Below are positions 1-10,982 of a stretch of 35,825 nucleotides of DNA, piece by piece (the first letter of the stretch is position 1; the number at the start of each line of letters is the position of its first letter). The stretch lies in NCBI GenBank assembly GCA_048213135.1, contig PS015650.1:1-35825 (forward strand), read 5' to 3'. Both the position numbers and the translations under genes were made by a program. Below the pieces are notes generated by a model. That model was not told the DNA's origin, ran no database searches, and saw only the letters and a list, made by a program, of their open reading frames with translations. Source of the DNA: Reclinomonas americana ATCC 50394. Lineage: Eukaryota > Jakobida > Jakobea > Jakobida.

Positions 1-250
1 AGAGAGAAGGAGAGGGAAAGAGAACACGGGCGTGTGGGAAAGAGACATATGCAGTGCACCAAGGCAGACAAGGAGAGAGAGAGAGAAGAGTGCGACATGT
101 CTCTCCCTGACAAGTCAATTTGCACCAGTCGGAAAACCACTGTCTCTCTCACTCTCGCGCACACTGCACACACAGCAACAAACACCACAACTCACAACAC
201 ATGCACGCGCAAGAGAGACAACAGACGCAAACACACACAAGAACGACATG
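1..250. other. low-complexity GA/CA-rich flank, no gene seen
   Basis: Purine-rich GAGA tracts (about 1-100) and CA-rich sequence (about 160-245) dominate. Reading frames here have biased, repetitive composition and no recognisable domain. It is the downstream flank of the small minus-strand acidic-protein gene and probably holds its 3' untranslated region. Confidence 0.5.
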
Positions 251-532
251 TCAAAAGTGCGCGACATGAACCTCTTCCTCCTCCTCCGCCTCTGCCTCCT
301 CAGCCGCTTTTTCTTCTCCTCCATCACTGGCGGCTTCCTCGTCCGCCTCTCCATCGTCCTCCACGTACACCACCTCATCGTCAACCACATAGTCATCGTC
401 GTCGTTGCTCGCCTCCTCATCATCCTCTTCCACCTCCTCCACCGGAGCACGCTTGCCGTGTGCCTGGTGCTGCACAAGCAGCAGCACAGCGCACAGGAGC
501 GCAAAGAGCAAGAGAAGCACCGACGCGCGCAT
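251..532 (-). CDS. small acidic secretory protein (predicted)
   Basis: A single-exon 93-residue frame. It opens with a textbook signal peptide: Met-Arg, a Leu/Val/Ala-rich hydrophobic core to about residue 20, then a QHQAHG-type cleavage region near residue 26. The remainder is extremely acidic, made of Glu/Asp runs with Val and Tyr, and ends in EEVHVAHF. There is no ER-retention motif, transmembrane segment or cysteine pattern. A Gly-Lys-Arg just after the predicted cleavage site could be a basic processing site. The family is not recognised; acidic tails of this kind can bind calcium or basic proteins, but that is inference. It lies 185 bp downstream of the next gene on the same strand. The hydrophobic start followed by polyacidic sequence is hard to obtain as a chance shadow frame, though low-complexity DNA lowers confidence. 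Confidence 0.55.
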   Translation of the reverse strand: MRASVLLLLFALLCAVLLLVQHQAHGKRAPVEEVEEDDEEASNDDDDYVVDDEVVYVEDDGEADEEAASDGGEEKAAEEAEAEEEEEVHVAHF

Positions 533-716
533 GAGAGACCGAAAACGCCACTTGTCCCGGAGTTTTTCCGACGTCGGACACTTCTCTTGCTCTTGCCTTA
601 TATTTCTTGTTGCAGTTCATATCTCTCTCCTTGCCTCATCTCCATTGCTGGTCACGCACAAGACCTTGCGACACAATGCATGAGAATTTCGACTTCAGAA
701 CATTCTTCGGCTACCT

Positions 717-3700
717 TTACATGGCAGTGGAGAAGACGAGTTTCTGCACGTCGGCCAGCCGCCGCTTCTCGGCCTCAGAGAGCGTCGACTGCATGCGACC
801 ACCGGGACCCATCATGTTGGAGTAGACACGCGCCGTGGGCGACATGATGATCGAGCGTCGACGCTGTCCGTGAAAGGCGGAGGGCGTGGCGTGCCCCGAA
901 GACAGGTCACCCATCGACGTCTGTTGTGCGCGAGGCGAGTATCGCTGCACCACCGCCCCACCACCGCCGATGCCAAAGTGCGCCGGGGACGACACTGCGC
1001 CGGAGACGCCACTGGCGTCGCCACCACCACCGGCCAGACGGCGCAACTCGTCGTCGGCCGGCATCATTGACGACGACCACATATCCATGTTTTTGGCGCG
1101 TTGTACGAAAGACGAGGACGACGACGATGCGCGACTCTTGGGTCGCGGAATCGGCGAGGCATCCTCCATGCCGTCGAGCGTCAGCGGCAGAGGGCGGCCA
1201 CCGCCCAGCGAGAAGAGTCTGTGTCGCCGTGTGGCTGGATCGAGCGGCGATGCGGGCGACAAGGCGGTCTCGTAGTGTCGCGGTGATACGGGAGCCGAGA
1301 AGGCCACCATACCACTGCCACGACGCGCGCGGGTCGACTGACTTGGTGCGGCGAGTGTCGTGGACGACGACTGCAGCGGGTCGACCGGCTGCAGCTCGCC
1401 GTCGAACGACGACAGCGGGTCGAGTGTCACATCGTCGGCGTCGCCCACGTAGCCCTCCTCCTCGATGTCGTCGCCGCCGAACTCGGACTGCCCCGAATCC
1501 CCACCACCGTTCCTGCCGAGCACCACGAATCCGGGAAACAGCGGCTCCAAGTCCACCGAGGAACCGCGCCGGTGTGAGGAGCGCACGAGTCGATGTATTA
1601 CTGGTGGACCGACATCGTGAGCACGCGGGAGGCGTCGGCGCAGAACTGTCTTGTCGCGCATGCCCGGCTGGCGCAAGCCCAGGTGTCTTGCCAGCGCTGT
1701 TTCGGGGAGAGTGCAAGTGAGCGACGAGGAGGAGCGACTATTCAAACAACCATCACCGCCCTCACCTTCATGTTCCGTTCGCAGCTTCCGAGTGGTGGCG
1801 TCCGTGTCGGCTGGCGTGTCTCGCACCACGGTATCCGCTTGCGGCATGGCCACGGCCACGTCGACACTGCCTTGCGTCTTGTCCAGCGGATTTGGCGGCG
1901 CGCTGGACTGCGACTTGTTTAGTGGATTTGGCGGCATGCTGTCGGCCGACGCTGCAACATGCGAGTGGCGTCCGCGACGCTTGCCAGGCGCCGTCAGTTT
2001 GGGCGCACGCGGTGAATCGTCAGATGAGTCTGTTGAATCGGAGCGACGAGTGGACGACATGGCTCGATTTCTGGGGCGGGGTAGGGGGGTGAGTGGCAAC
2101 GACTCGGAGGCGGTCGTCGTCATTGGCACGCAACTTGATGCGATCGAACCACGTCGAGGACGACGGCGACGCATCCTGCCGCTTGTGCAACCAGTCGAGC
2201 ACGGCTTGCGACTGCGGCTGCGTCTGTTGCGGTGCGTCGGCAAAGGAAAAGTAGATGCGGTACAAGCCACGCGCTTGCAGCTCCTCGGCCGCCGCCGCCG
2301 GAACCTCCACGTTGTGCACGTGCAAGAAGTTGACACGGACGGTTTTGATGCCCTGCATGCCAACCACAATATGAGACACGGTGGGGACGAAAGAATTAAC
2401 TGGTGCCACTGCTGACCTTGAACCGCTTGCGATGTACGCTCCACATACGCGCCACCATGGTGTCGGCGGCAATCTCCGCCTGGTCAATGTCGGTGGGGAC
2501 GGGTTCTGGCTCGTTCACCATGTCGGCCGGGTCTGGCACCGACACTTCGCGATACCAGCGACGGATCTTGGATTTCATCTCGTCGTTGATGTATGTGCCA
2601 GCAACATTGGCCGCCGCCTCCTCGTGATCCGCTACGCCACCAGGCCGCGTGTGTGAGAGAGAGTTAGGGGGTGAAACAAAGGCACGGGCTTCTGCAACTC
2701 ACCAGCGGTGACTTCGGTGACGGCGCCCGTGTTGCGCATGCCGAGGGGCTGTGTGGTGGCCACGGGGTTGTCGGGTCGTGACTTGCGGCGCTGCCGGATC
2801 ATGAGCTTCTCACGCAGTCCACCCTGCTCCTCAGCGGCCACCACCTGAGCTCGTTCGTCCACTTGCGACAAAAAGTACCTGCACAGACACACGGTCAGTC
2901 GGCTCATTATTGTGCACGTAGACAACTCGCTGCGACGCACCTCTCGGAAAACATGAGCGACTGCATGGGAAACGTCTTGTGGAAGCGAGCCAACATGGAG
3001 AACTTGTCGGCGGCGCGCTGTGAACGCAGTCGCATGCTCGCCCTGCACATCAGTCAGAGGCAAGACAACTCACACGGAATGACAGCATTTCTCACACAGA
3101 CCGGACGTTGTCGGCGGCCTCGCTGGATCGTGAGGCGGCCGTGGGCGGCGGAGTGGCAGTCGGGAAAGACATGTCCGCCAGAGACATATCCCCGCCAAAG
3201 GTGCTGTCGTGACCGCTGCGAGCCGACACATCGGCACCACCGCGACTCCTCGGTCGACTGCGACTGGCACCCCGGCTGGGCGGTCGATCCGACGACTTGC
3301 CGCTGCCCATTCGCTTCTGCGGGGCCACAGGCGGCAACTGGCCCGGCGTCGACGGCCCACTTTCCAGCATCATGGTCGACATGTTCACCGATGGGAGCGG
3401 AGCTGTGGTGTCCAGCATCGTCGTACCCACGAATCGAGGTTCCGATCGACTGTTTCCGGTGATGAACAGGATGTGCGACGAGAAGCACACACACTGGTTG
3501 ACTGGACGCACCTGGCAGCTGACATGATGGGCGACTGCACCTGCTGTGTGGGTGCAGGCGATGAGCCCTGCGGTGAATTGGCGTGTTTCTTGGTCGGGCT
3601 CTCCAAGAACACCGCCATCAGCCACTCCAGTTGTTCACTGGCTCCCAGCGAAGTCGGCAAGCTCTCTGGCAAATCCGGTTGCGACGTGGTGGTGGCAAAC

Positions 3701-6218
3701 AGCTCCGTCAGTGATTCGTCAATCAGCTGTGAGCAGGCAAGATAAACAAGGTGAGCGACACCAACACTGATAGCGGCGCGAATGGCCATGCACTTACCGG
3801 CAGCTCTCGCGACGGCCCGGCCGACGATGTACCACTCGCCGAATGCGACGAACGGCTCACGAGCGCTGGTCGTGTGGTCGAGTGCGCAGTCGGGGATCGC
3901 GACGCGCTGCAAGGGCAGGGCGGGGGTGAGCGATGCGCGGAGGATAAGCAGACGAGGAGCACGAAAGTACCTCTCTTGTGCAATGGAAAATTGAGTCTGC
4001 ATGCAGAGAAGCGCAGGAATAGGGATGAGCATGGGGGAAATAGCACAGGTTGCACGCCGCAGCGACTTACCGCAGGTGCTCGAATGTACCAGTCGACGAG
4101 CATCTTGGCCTGACGCGGCAGCATCAGCGGATTCTGCATGGAGAATGCAATCTGTGTTGCGATAGACAGTGAGCGGAAATGGTTCATCGGAACCAGACAC
4201 TGCGAAACGCCTGACCTCGGGGCAAAAGACACGAATCGGTAGCGTGCCGATAATGGCCACGTCGTGCATGATCTTTTGCATGTAGGTGCGTTGCTTCCAC
4301 TCGAATTCGGAACCAGTGGCAAACGCAGACTTTTGGTTGGCAGTGTACGTCTGCCAAACGCGAATGCAGGTGAATTACCGTGTCCACACCCTGTCTCTTT
4401 CAAACAACGCGATGCACACCTGCAACGCTTGGTACGCCTCCACCACGTACACGGTGGCTGTACGCAGAGCGGTGACCAGCCGACGGACTTCGGTGCGCTT
4501 GTCGTTGATGTCCATGAGCAACTCGCTGTGCAATCAATCCAGCAGTCAGCAGTCAGCGACTGTTGAAAAAACACCGTGAGCTCGTGAGGCGCAACTCTTG
4601 GGTCAGGAACTTGACCGACTCGGCGATTTGCTGTCAACATCAACGCGTGAGACGAAGAGGAACGTGGCGCAGGCGCAAAGGCTACGTGCGGAACGCAACG
4701 ACGATGGAAGCAAAGAACGACTCGCGATGATTGATGCACTGCGACACCTTCGAGAGGAGGTGGCGCGTGTTGAGGCAGCGATCCAACTGTGTTTCCTTCT
4801 GGGTCAGCTGTCGAGTGGGAAAATCACTGCAAACAAGCCACACAGAGGTGTACCTCCTCCGCCACCGCTCGGCAGTGCTCCATCGACGGGCGCACACTCG
4901 TGTAGTGCTCCTTGGTGAAGGCGTGAAAGTACGAGTCGCGGATGCCGATCTCCGACCACAGACGACGAAGCATTTGCCAGGCATAAGCAAATGGGTCATC
5001 GCGAATGTCGGAGTGAGTGCGTGCGAGTGCGTCGGTCCGCTCACGAGTCTGCTGCGGACCGAGCAAGTGACATGACTCGATCAGCATCGGTGTGCCGAGG
5101 TCGGGGAGCGCTCGCACAGTGCGCTGTGCGGAGAAGAGTCAGCATGGCAGCGGCAGTGGGGAGCACATGCGCAGCAACGTACGTGAATGATTTGTGACAC
5201 TTCGTACTCTGCGCAGCAACACCAACCAATCATGTGTGAGTCGCAGGGCAACTTGGGGCACCGAAGCGATCGGTCACGCAACTGGCAATCTCGACACCGT
5301 CGTTGAGCAGCGTGACAGGGATGTGTGCATAGTCGCCGAACCGCGCCGCGTCCTTCAGCAGCTGCGACATGACATTGGGCTCCAGTGCATTGCTCTGCAC
5401 ACCACGCAGCCGGGCGCCACCTCCAACGGCACCGAGGCGACCAGATGGAGTCGCACTGGGCAGTGTTGCACCGCGACCACCACCAGCAGCAGCACCACCA
5501 GTCGCCTATACATCCAAGTCGACATGAGACTCCCGCACAGCTATCATCATCATCATCCTCGCCAGCACACGCAACGTTAGCATCCGCAAACAGGCGTCGA
5601 CGAGTCGGCTTCTCCAACTGTGGCAAAACGACGCCCGCACTGGGCGAACCACCTATCACACGCTCATCTTTAGCCACCAATCGACTGCAGCAAAGAAGAA
5701 CGATCCTCTCGCGCGCTCTCTCTCTCATACCTGCAGTCGGCGATCCAGCACCCTCACCACCTGCGCCACCACCCTCCGCCGATCCACCACCCGCCCCACC
5801 ACTCCCCGGTGCATCGCCTGCCACCCCGCTCCCACCTGCACCCGCCGCACCACCAGGCGTGCCCACCATTCCTGGCGAACCCATGGCCGACGGCAACGAC
5901 GAGGTCGTGGTCGATCGCAACTTTTGCTTCTTCTCCACTCGCCGTCGCCCATCGGGCGTCAGACCCATCACATTGCGCAACTGAGAAGTGGGTGAGCACA
6001 CAGGCCACGCACGAGAGGCAAACACACAGACCTCATCCACTGATCTTGCGGCATGGAGCTTCCTCAGAAAGCTGTTCTTCTCGATCCTGCGACGATTGAT
6101 TGTGTGCGTGAGTGACTCATCATCAGTTGTCTTGTGTGTGTGCGTGTGAGCCTGCGATGCGCAACAATAGCTTCCGATGTTCCTCCTCAAAGGCCTTGGC
6201 CGTCTGATTGGCGGTCAT
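717..6218 (-). CDS. large helical and Ser/Pro-rich protein of unknown family, 1376 aa, 22 exons
   Basis: Exons in transcript order: 6218-6166, 6086-6032, 5980-5731, 5667-5576, 5505-5283, 5208-5183, 5123-4854, 4807-4700, 4630-4575, 4525-4420, 4350-4216, 4151-4071, 3996-3971, 3906-3798, 3726-3512, 3449-3102, 3042-2941, 2878-2703, 2631-2417, 2352-2153, 2070-1766, 1696-717 (stop TAA). The lengths sum to 4131 nt with an open frame. The start at 6218 (MTANQTAKAF) is the first Met in the open frame, because an upstream TGA closes it; a further 5' exon is possible. Layout: short N-terminal coiled coil; Gly/Pro/Ala-rich linker; a helical core over exons 5-12, with runs such as LTQKETQLDRCLNTRHLLSK and a Trp-rich segment (FEWKQRTYMQKIMHDV); Ser/Thr linkers; basic helices (LMIRQRRKSR, KSKIRRWYREV); and a roughly 420-residue Ser-rich disordered tail. 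No family was recognised; a cytoskeletal or scaffold role is only a guess. Two exons are just 26 nt. Four introns start GTTGCG. The final donor choice (GAC|GTGGTT at 2152) is the least certain. Confidence 0.8.
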
Positions 6219-6332
6219 GCAACGTTCCAAACTGTCGATGGACGGCGTTGACAAGCGCGTACACACGTGTCACCACCGCCCATCATCATCATCACGTATC
6301 TCAAACTTCAGACAGAGGGAGAGAGAGAGAGA
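6219..6332. promoter_or_regulatory. shared divergent promoter/5' UTR region
   Basis: Only 114 bp separate the presumed start codons of two divergently transcribed genes, so both promoters or 5' untranslated regions must fit here or overlap the genes. It contains a GA/CT tract at about 6312-6331, immediately before the plus-strand ATG, and a CAT/ATG triplet run near 6285-6297. No TATA-like box was found. If the minus-strand gene has an unseen 5' exon, this space is smaller still. Confidence 0.4.
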
Positions 6333-9259
6333 ATGAGTGGGCGATCGTCGCCCTCAGAGCCCGCGCTCTCTGTGAAACGAGTTGCGTGTCTGAGTGTGTA
6401 AGCCCTTGTGTGCGCGAACATGCATTCACTCGGTTTTGTGCTCTCTATCTCTCAGGCGGCTCTTCGCGCCACTGCCACCAACAAGCAGGTGTTGGGCCTG
6501 CGCACGCGTGAGCAGAGCAAGACGGCGTTTGATGAGATGCACCGCCTGCTCTGTGGTGTGTGTGTGTGTCTCTCATTGTGAATGCCCGTATTCTTCCTTC
6601 TCATCAGCAAACAGAGAGCGCGGAATCCCGTGTGACTCCCGATCCACTGCGTGTGCGTGATCTGGTGCGCCTGAAGCCCATGGACTTTTCGCAACAAGCA
6701 GGTTGCGCGTGTGTGTGTGTGCGCGCACGCTCTCCTTCTCTCTTGCCTGCTCTTGTGTGTTCAGTTCGCTCTTGGCGCACACACAGAGAACGGGCAGCAC
6801 GTTTCTCCGCTGGTGGCGCGACTGCGTGCACAGATGGCCGCCATGCAGCAGCGCAAGCAGGAAGAGGTAGACGAGAGGCAGAGGCAGCTGGCGGCGTACA
6901 TTCGCACGTCGCCTGCCTCCTCTTCGTCGTCGTCGTCGTCGGCGCCATCTCTATTGGCCGGACACGCAGTGTACAGGCAGCCGGGCGCAGAGGGTGAGTC
7001 GTTGTCGTCGACACACCGACGCAGCTCCATGCCTGCGCTGTCGATGCCGAGTGTCGGTGTGGCGGTGAAAGACGGGCGCAAGAGTCGTCGGCGAGTGTCA
7101 TCGCCGCGGGAGCGACCGGACACGCTGGAGGTGACTTTTTTCCTGATTCAGCGTCTCACCCCCCCAGCTTTCTGACGCGCACACGCGGACACAGGATCGT
7201 GTGCGAAAGCGTATTGAGTTGTGTCTGCGCAACCCGGAGGCCGCCGCGCAGCTCATTGATTATGCGGAGCAACTTGAGCGCAATTCGACAGAGGAGATAA
7301 GGATGCGGCAAGACGCCTCGCGCACTCGCTTGCAGGAGCACAAGGTCTGTGCATCTGTATATGTACACTTTGTTTTCGTTGGTCTGACTTGCCACGCACA
7401 CGCACACGCACGCAGCTGTGGCTCCAAAACGTGCAGCGTCTGCTCCACCTGGAGGTGACCAGTCCGAAATCGCACCGGTCGCCTCGGTCACGCTCTCCGT
7501 CCCCGTCACCGCCGCCAGAGCTGCTCGCCTCCCCAAAGAGCATGCTTGAGGTCGTGGAGCCGGCGGTGCGTTACGAGAGGATTCGGCGACCGATGGTGCG
7601 CTCGCCGATTGAACAGCTCCGCATGGTGGCCGAGCGGCAGGAGCTGTTGCGCAGGGAGTTTGAGGAGCAGCAGGAGCGCACTCGGCAAGACGTGGAGCGT
7701 AAAGCACAGCAGGCAGAGGAAATTCGCAAGCGCTTGGAGCGGGAGGAGGTCTGCACATGTGTGTGTCTGCTTGGTCTCGTCGAGTGTGTCGTCCACTCAT
7801 TCGCACGTGCGCACCGCGCCACAGGAACATCGACAACGATGTCGATGGTGGCTGAGTGTGGTTTCCTGCTTTTCGCGCATGTCGTACTGGACTATGGTTC
7901 TGGAGGCCACTCGTATTCGGCGAGCGGAGATTGAGAAGTTTGAGCGTGCCGTGTGCACGCTGCAGCGTCGCGTGTATCCCATGGTGCACCTGCGAGTACG
8001 TGTTCGCCGACGACGAGCTGCCAATGTTATCGCTCGCAAGTTGCGTGTTTTGCTCGTACGTGCTTCTTCCTTTCCAATGTTCATGCCTCTCATCGCCCAT
8101 TTATGGAAAAATAGCTTCTGGCGCTACCGCATGGGCAAGCGCATTCACCGCAAGCGTCGTGCCTGCGCGATTCTGCGATCCATGCTCTCCAAGAGCCGCT
8201 CCATCACTCGCTGCTTCGACTATCTCACCATTTTTCACCGACGAGGTACGTGCGACGGGTGCACACGCACAACGAGGCATCCATCTCATCTCAATTCTCC
8301 TGCCGCCCTTCGCAGTGCGCTTGGCGCAAGATGTCGTGCGACATTTGCTGGAGCGAGTGCGGGCGCGCAAGCGCACGTTCATCCAACAGTGGCAGCGCAA
8401 GGAGGAGGAGCTGCGTCGGTGGGCGCCCGACGAACGCCGTCGCCGCATGAAGCAGCGACGAGAGGCCGAGGCACAGGCGCGAATCGCAGCCAGCGCGGCA
8501 AGGCGCAATCGGCGCAACATGGTCAGTGCACGCATCAGTCTCTCCACCGTTCGTCTCATCGCCTCACTTAGTGCGCGGTGCAGGGCTCCTTCACGTCGAT
8601 GATGTCCATGACACACGCGCAACTGGTGGCCGAGCTGCATGCCGCAGAACCTCTGCCGCCTCCGCTCACTCCCCAGGAGGAGGCCATGAGCGTGCTGGTC
8701 GATGCGTATGCGGACTCGGACTTTGTGTTGGAAGAGTCCATCCGCAACCGCGTCATTGATCTGGCATGGCGCTCCCGCCGACGCCGCTACCGTTTGCAAA
8801 CGCGCGCCTACAAGCGGACGGTTGCCGAATCGGCGTGGTCCTCTGTGCGCACCAAGGTGCTCAGCCGGGCGGCGCAATTCGCCAGTGTCGTTGCGTGGTG
8901 GTGGAGGAGGAGGAGGGAGGGAGGAAGATGCTCGAGTGTTTTGTTTTCACGTGTGCTGACGATCGGTGTCAGACAATCGGCGTCAAGCTCGGTCGAAAGA
9001 ATATCATGCTGGCAGAGTTGCCAAAGCGGCCACGATTGCAGGTATCCATGCTCTGTGCTGCAGTCGACTTTCCTTCTGTTTGCTGCCTCACTCACTATGA
9101 CAACCACCCCAGCTGCTGGCCACGGAGAGCGAGCTGATTATTTACATGGCGCAGGCGGTGTTGGAGCAGCAGACGGGAAAGCCGTGCACTGACATGTTCA
9201 TGGAGCCGCAACCGGCGGCACACTCACCGACACACTCGATGTCAGCCGCCGCCAAGTAG
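6333..9259 (+). CDS. IQ-motif/coiled-coil protein, 714 aa, 12 exons
   Basis: Exons: 6333-6380, 6456-6557, 6608-6701, 6787-7130, 7195-7344, 7416-7748, 7825-8039, 8115-8245, 8316-8521, 8584-8889, 8973-9041, 9113-9259 (stop TAG). The sum is 2145 nt with an open frame throughout. The start MSGRSSPSEPALSVKR follows a GA tract. The N-terminal third contains a short coiled coil (AAMQQRKQEEVDERQRQL), Ser-rich sequence and a helical segment. A second, long basic coiled coil covers exon 6 (LLRREFEEQQERTRQDVERK). Exons 7-9 carry Arg-rich, IQ-like segments (CTLQRRVYPMV, FWRYRMGKRIHRKRRA), which in known proteins bind calmodulin or EF-hand light chains. They are followed by a basic helix (QQWQRKEEELRRWAPDERRR) and a C-terminal helical region. 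This composition is typical of ciliary, centriolar or cytoskeletal proteins, but no orthologue is assigned. Introns at 6381, 6702, 8040 and 8890 begin GTTGCG. It converges on the seven-helix gene, leaving 45 bp between stop codons. Confidence 0.88.
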
Positions 9260-9304
9260 TGTAATGCACGTGCAGTTATTGTTGTTGTTGCTGTTATTTC
9301 TTTT

Positions 9305-10982
9305 TCAAGGGTATTTTCTGTATGGTGCCGTGGAGTCCTCCACCGGTAGTAATGCGCGGTCATCACTACTTCGCGATACGACGCTGCTGGTGGTGGTGGA
9401 GGTCGTCGTGTCCGCGGTCATTTCGTCGAGTGGGATCTGTGCCAGTTGAGTGAGGGATTGCGAAGGAGAAGAGAGAGAACGGGTGCGGCTCAAAAAAAAC
9501 CTCTTGTTTTCGCGAGTACTTGGAGAAGCGCGGATCCACATACAGGAAGAGCAGAATGCCCGCGCAAGGGAGGAGATCCATGACCTGCACAAGCGTGTTG
9601 AGTGCGATGGAGCGAAGCGGTGCGGGCGTCGGATCGAGGTCACCCAACCTGCACGACGAAATACACCATGTCCCAGTACTCGAGGAAGTTTTGCAGGTTG
9701 AACGCCAGAAGACCGGCACCGACAGCCACAGGGATGCAGTAGCCCGTGTAGCCGGCGGCGAGGAACATGACCTGCACTCACCACGTTTCATGATTATGAC
9801 GGATGTGACTGGAAGCAAAAAAGCGCCCAGTCACGTGCCTTCAACAACGATCGTCGTGCTCGCTTCCGCAAGGGCCCTCCGCCCTCTTTCATCCTTTGCT
9901 GGTTCGACGAGCGCATCAACACGAACAGCATGCACCACGTGATGACGAGATTGCAGGCGATGGTGAGCTGTCGGATCGCCATCCAGTCAGTCGGTGGAGA
10001 CAAGAACAAGGGGCACGGAAGAAGCCGCAGCGCACCAATACAAAGGCAAAGTAGATCTTAATGTCGGTGGTCTTCATCGTTGTCATTTGCACCATGCAGC
10101 TGACGACTGCGCATGGGAAAGAATGAATGCAAGAACTCGTCGTCGTCGTCGTCGGAAGCAACGCAACTGTCTCCAATCACCACTCCACTCACAAGCAGCA
10201 GCGCGATCACATAGCTCACGACCGAAAACGCAGCAGCGCGGAACAGCAGTCGCAACCTGGAAGGAGAAGAAGAAACCACACATGGCAACCGGAACACGAT
10301 CATCGTCATGATCATCATACAAGCAGGCAGAACAAACAAACGCGACAAACACCGCACCACAGCAGCATGAGCAAGAGGCCGGTGAGGTTGACAGTGACAT
10401 AGATCACCACCTAACGCGCACATTGTCGGTGCTCTTTTCATGACGGAAAAAGGCGAATGACGCAACAAAGGGCACATGCAATGCAATCGAGTTCGTGGTC
10501 GGATCACACAAGTGTTTGTTGAACACGTTGTAGAATGCAGCCACTGTGCACAAAGAGCGTGAGGTTCGTGCACACTCAAGAGGAGGAGACAAGCACACAG
10601 GTCACTCACCAATGAGATGTGTGCACACCAACACACGCAGCACTGTGTACAAGACGCGACTGAACCGATCATCGGCACTGACATGGAACGATCTGCGCTC
10701 GCGTGTGTGAGTGAGGGAGAGGTGCATTGTGAGAGACACGCACACACACACACACACACACACCGAAAGATGCGTATGTCTTGTCTCAGGCGATAGACAG
10801 TGATGCCAACGCCGCCGACGCCAGTGGCGAGGAAGAGGATGTTGAAGATGAGGTACGCCTGTGTGCATCCTGCGACACGTGCGTGCGGGGAGGAGTTACT
10901 CAGCTGAAGCACGAGTGTGTGTGAGTGTGTGAGTGTGTGAGAGAGAGACGGAACCTGCAAATGCCTCTGCGCCGTTGGTCAT
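9305..10982 (-). CDS. seven-helix membrane protein, TOM1/THH1- or GPR137-like, 319 aa
   Basis: Exons: 10982-10955, 10869-10764, 10677-10610, 10543-10467, 10410-10358, 10256-10168, 10106-10036, 9967-9839, 9771-9649, 9584-9501, 9436-9305. The sum is 960 nt. The start MTNGAEAFAGCTQ follows no signal peptide. Seven hydrophobic helices are visible at about residues 14-36, 53-75, 84-114, 120-142, 157-183, 208-231 and 239-264, separated by short loops. There is a basic loop (RKRARRS) before helix 6 and a hydrophilic Ser/Thr-rich C-tail. The last helix, with LLPCAGILLFLYVDPR, resembles the end of plant TOM1/TOM3/THH1 proteins and related GPR137-type membrane proteins, which act on endosomal or lysosomal membranes. 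That assignment rests on topology and this short resemblance only. Introns at 10466 and 10167 begin GTTGCG and one at 9648 begins GTTGGG. The intron at 9838-9772 appears to be GC..AG (AAG|GCACGT), since no GT donor there keeps the frame without cutting helix 5. Confidence 0.82.
10737..10763. repeat. short CA microsatellite within an intron
   Basis: An uninterrupted CA run marks the 5' end of an intron of the seven-helix gene; read on the minus strand the donor is TCG|GTGTGTGTG. Many introns here are similarly built of TG/CA or CT tracts. Confidence 0.85.

Noticed and set aside
32-847. A 271-residue plus-strand frame near the left edge
   Set aside because: It is antisense to the signal-peptide protein, overlaps the end of the next minus-strand gene, and consists of repetitive Arg/Leu/His sequence.
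907-1720. Long open frames on both strands over the Ser-rich tail of the minus-strand gene at 717-6218
   Set aside because: High GC and triplet-repeat composition keeps all frames open here. Only one frame joins to the upstream exons in phase and ends at the TAA at 717.
3798-3906. An alternative frame giving FVAFGEWYIVGRAVARAA and an apparent frame break with the next exon
   Set aside because: When the preceding micro-exon is taken as 26 nt (3996-3971, ending GAGAG before GTACTT), the phase-2 continuation gives a Ser/Thr-rich linker that joins the next exon in frame, so no frameshift is needed.
6381-6455. GTTGCGT introns as U12-type introns
   Set aside because: U12 donors read RTATCCTT and carry a TTCCTTAAC-like branch site near the acceptor; neither is present.
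6381-8973. GTTGCGT introns as recently spread introner elements
   Set aside because: Only the first seven bases are shared. Lengths (about 56-85 nt), interiors and acceptors differ, and there are no terminal inverted repeats or consistent target duplications.
10251-10256. GTTG CG copies that are not donors
   Set aside because: Sense-strand GTTGCG also occurs at an exon start (10256), in coding sequence (4603 and 23349 areas), at acceptors (5980 and 20734 areas), inside an intron (12572), and at an ambiguous site (13189 area). That is about the number expected by chance in this length of sequence, so the donor excess stands, but the hexamer alone is not diagnostic.
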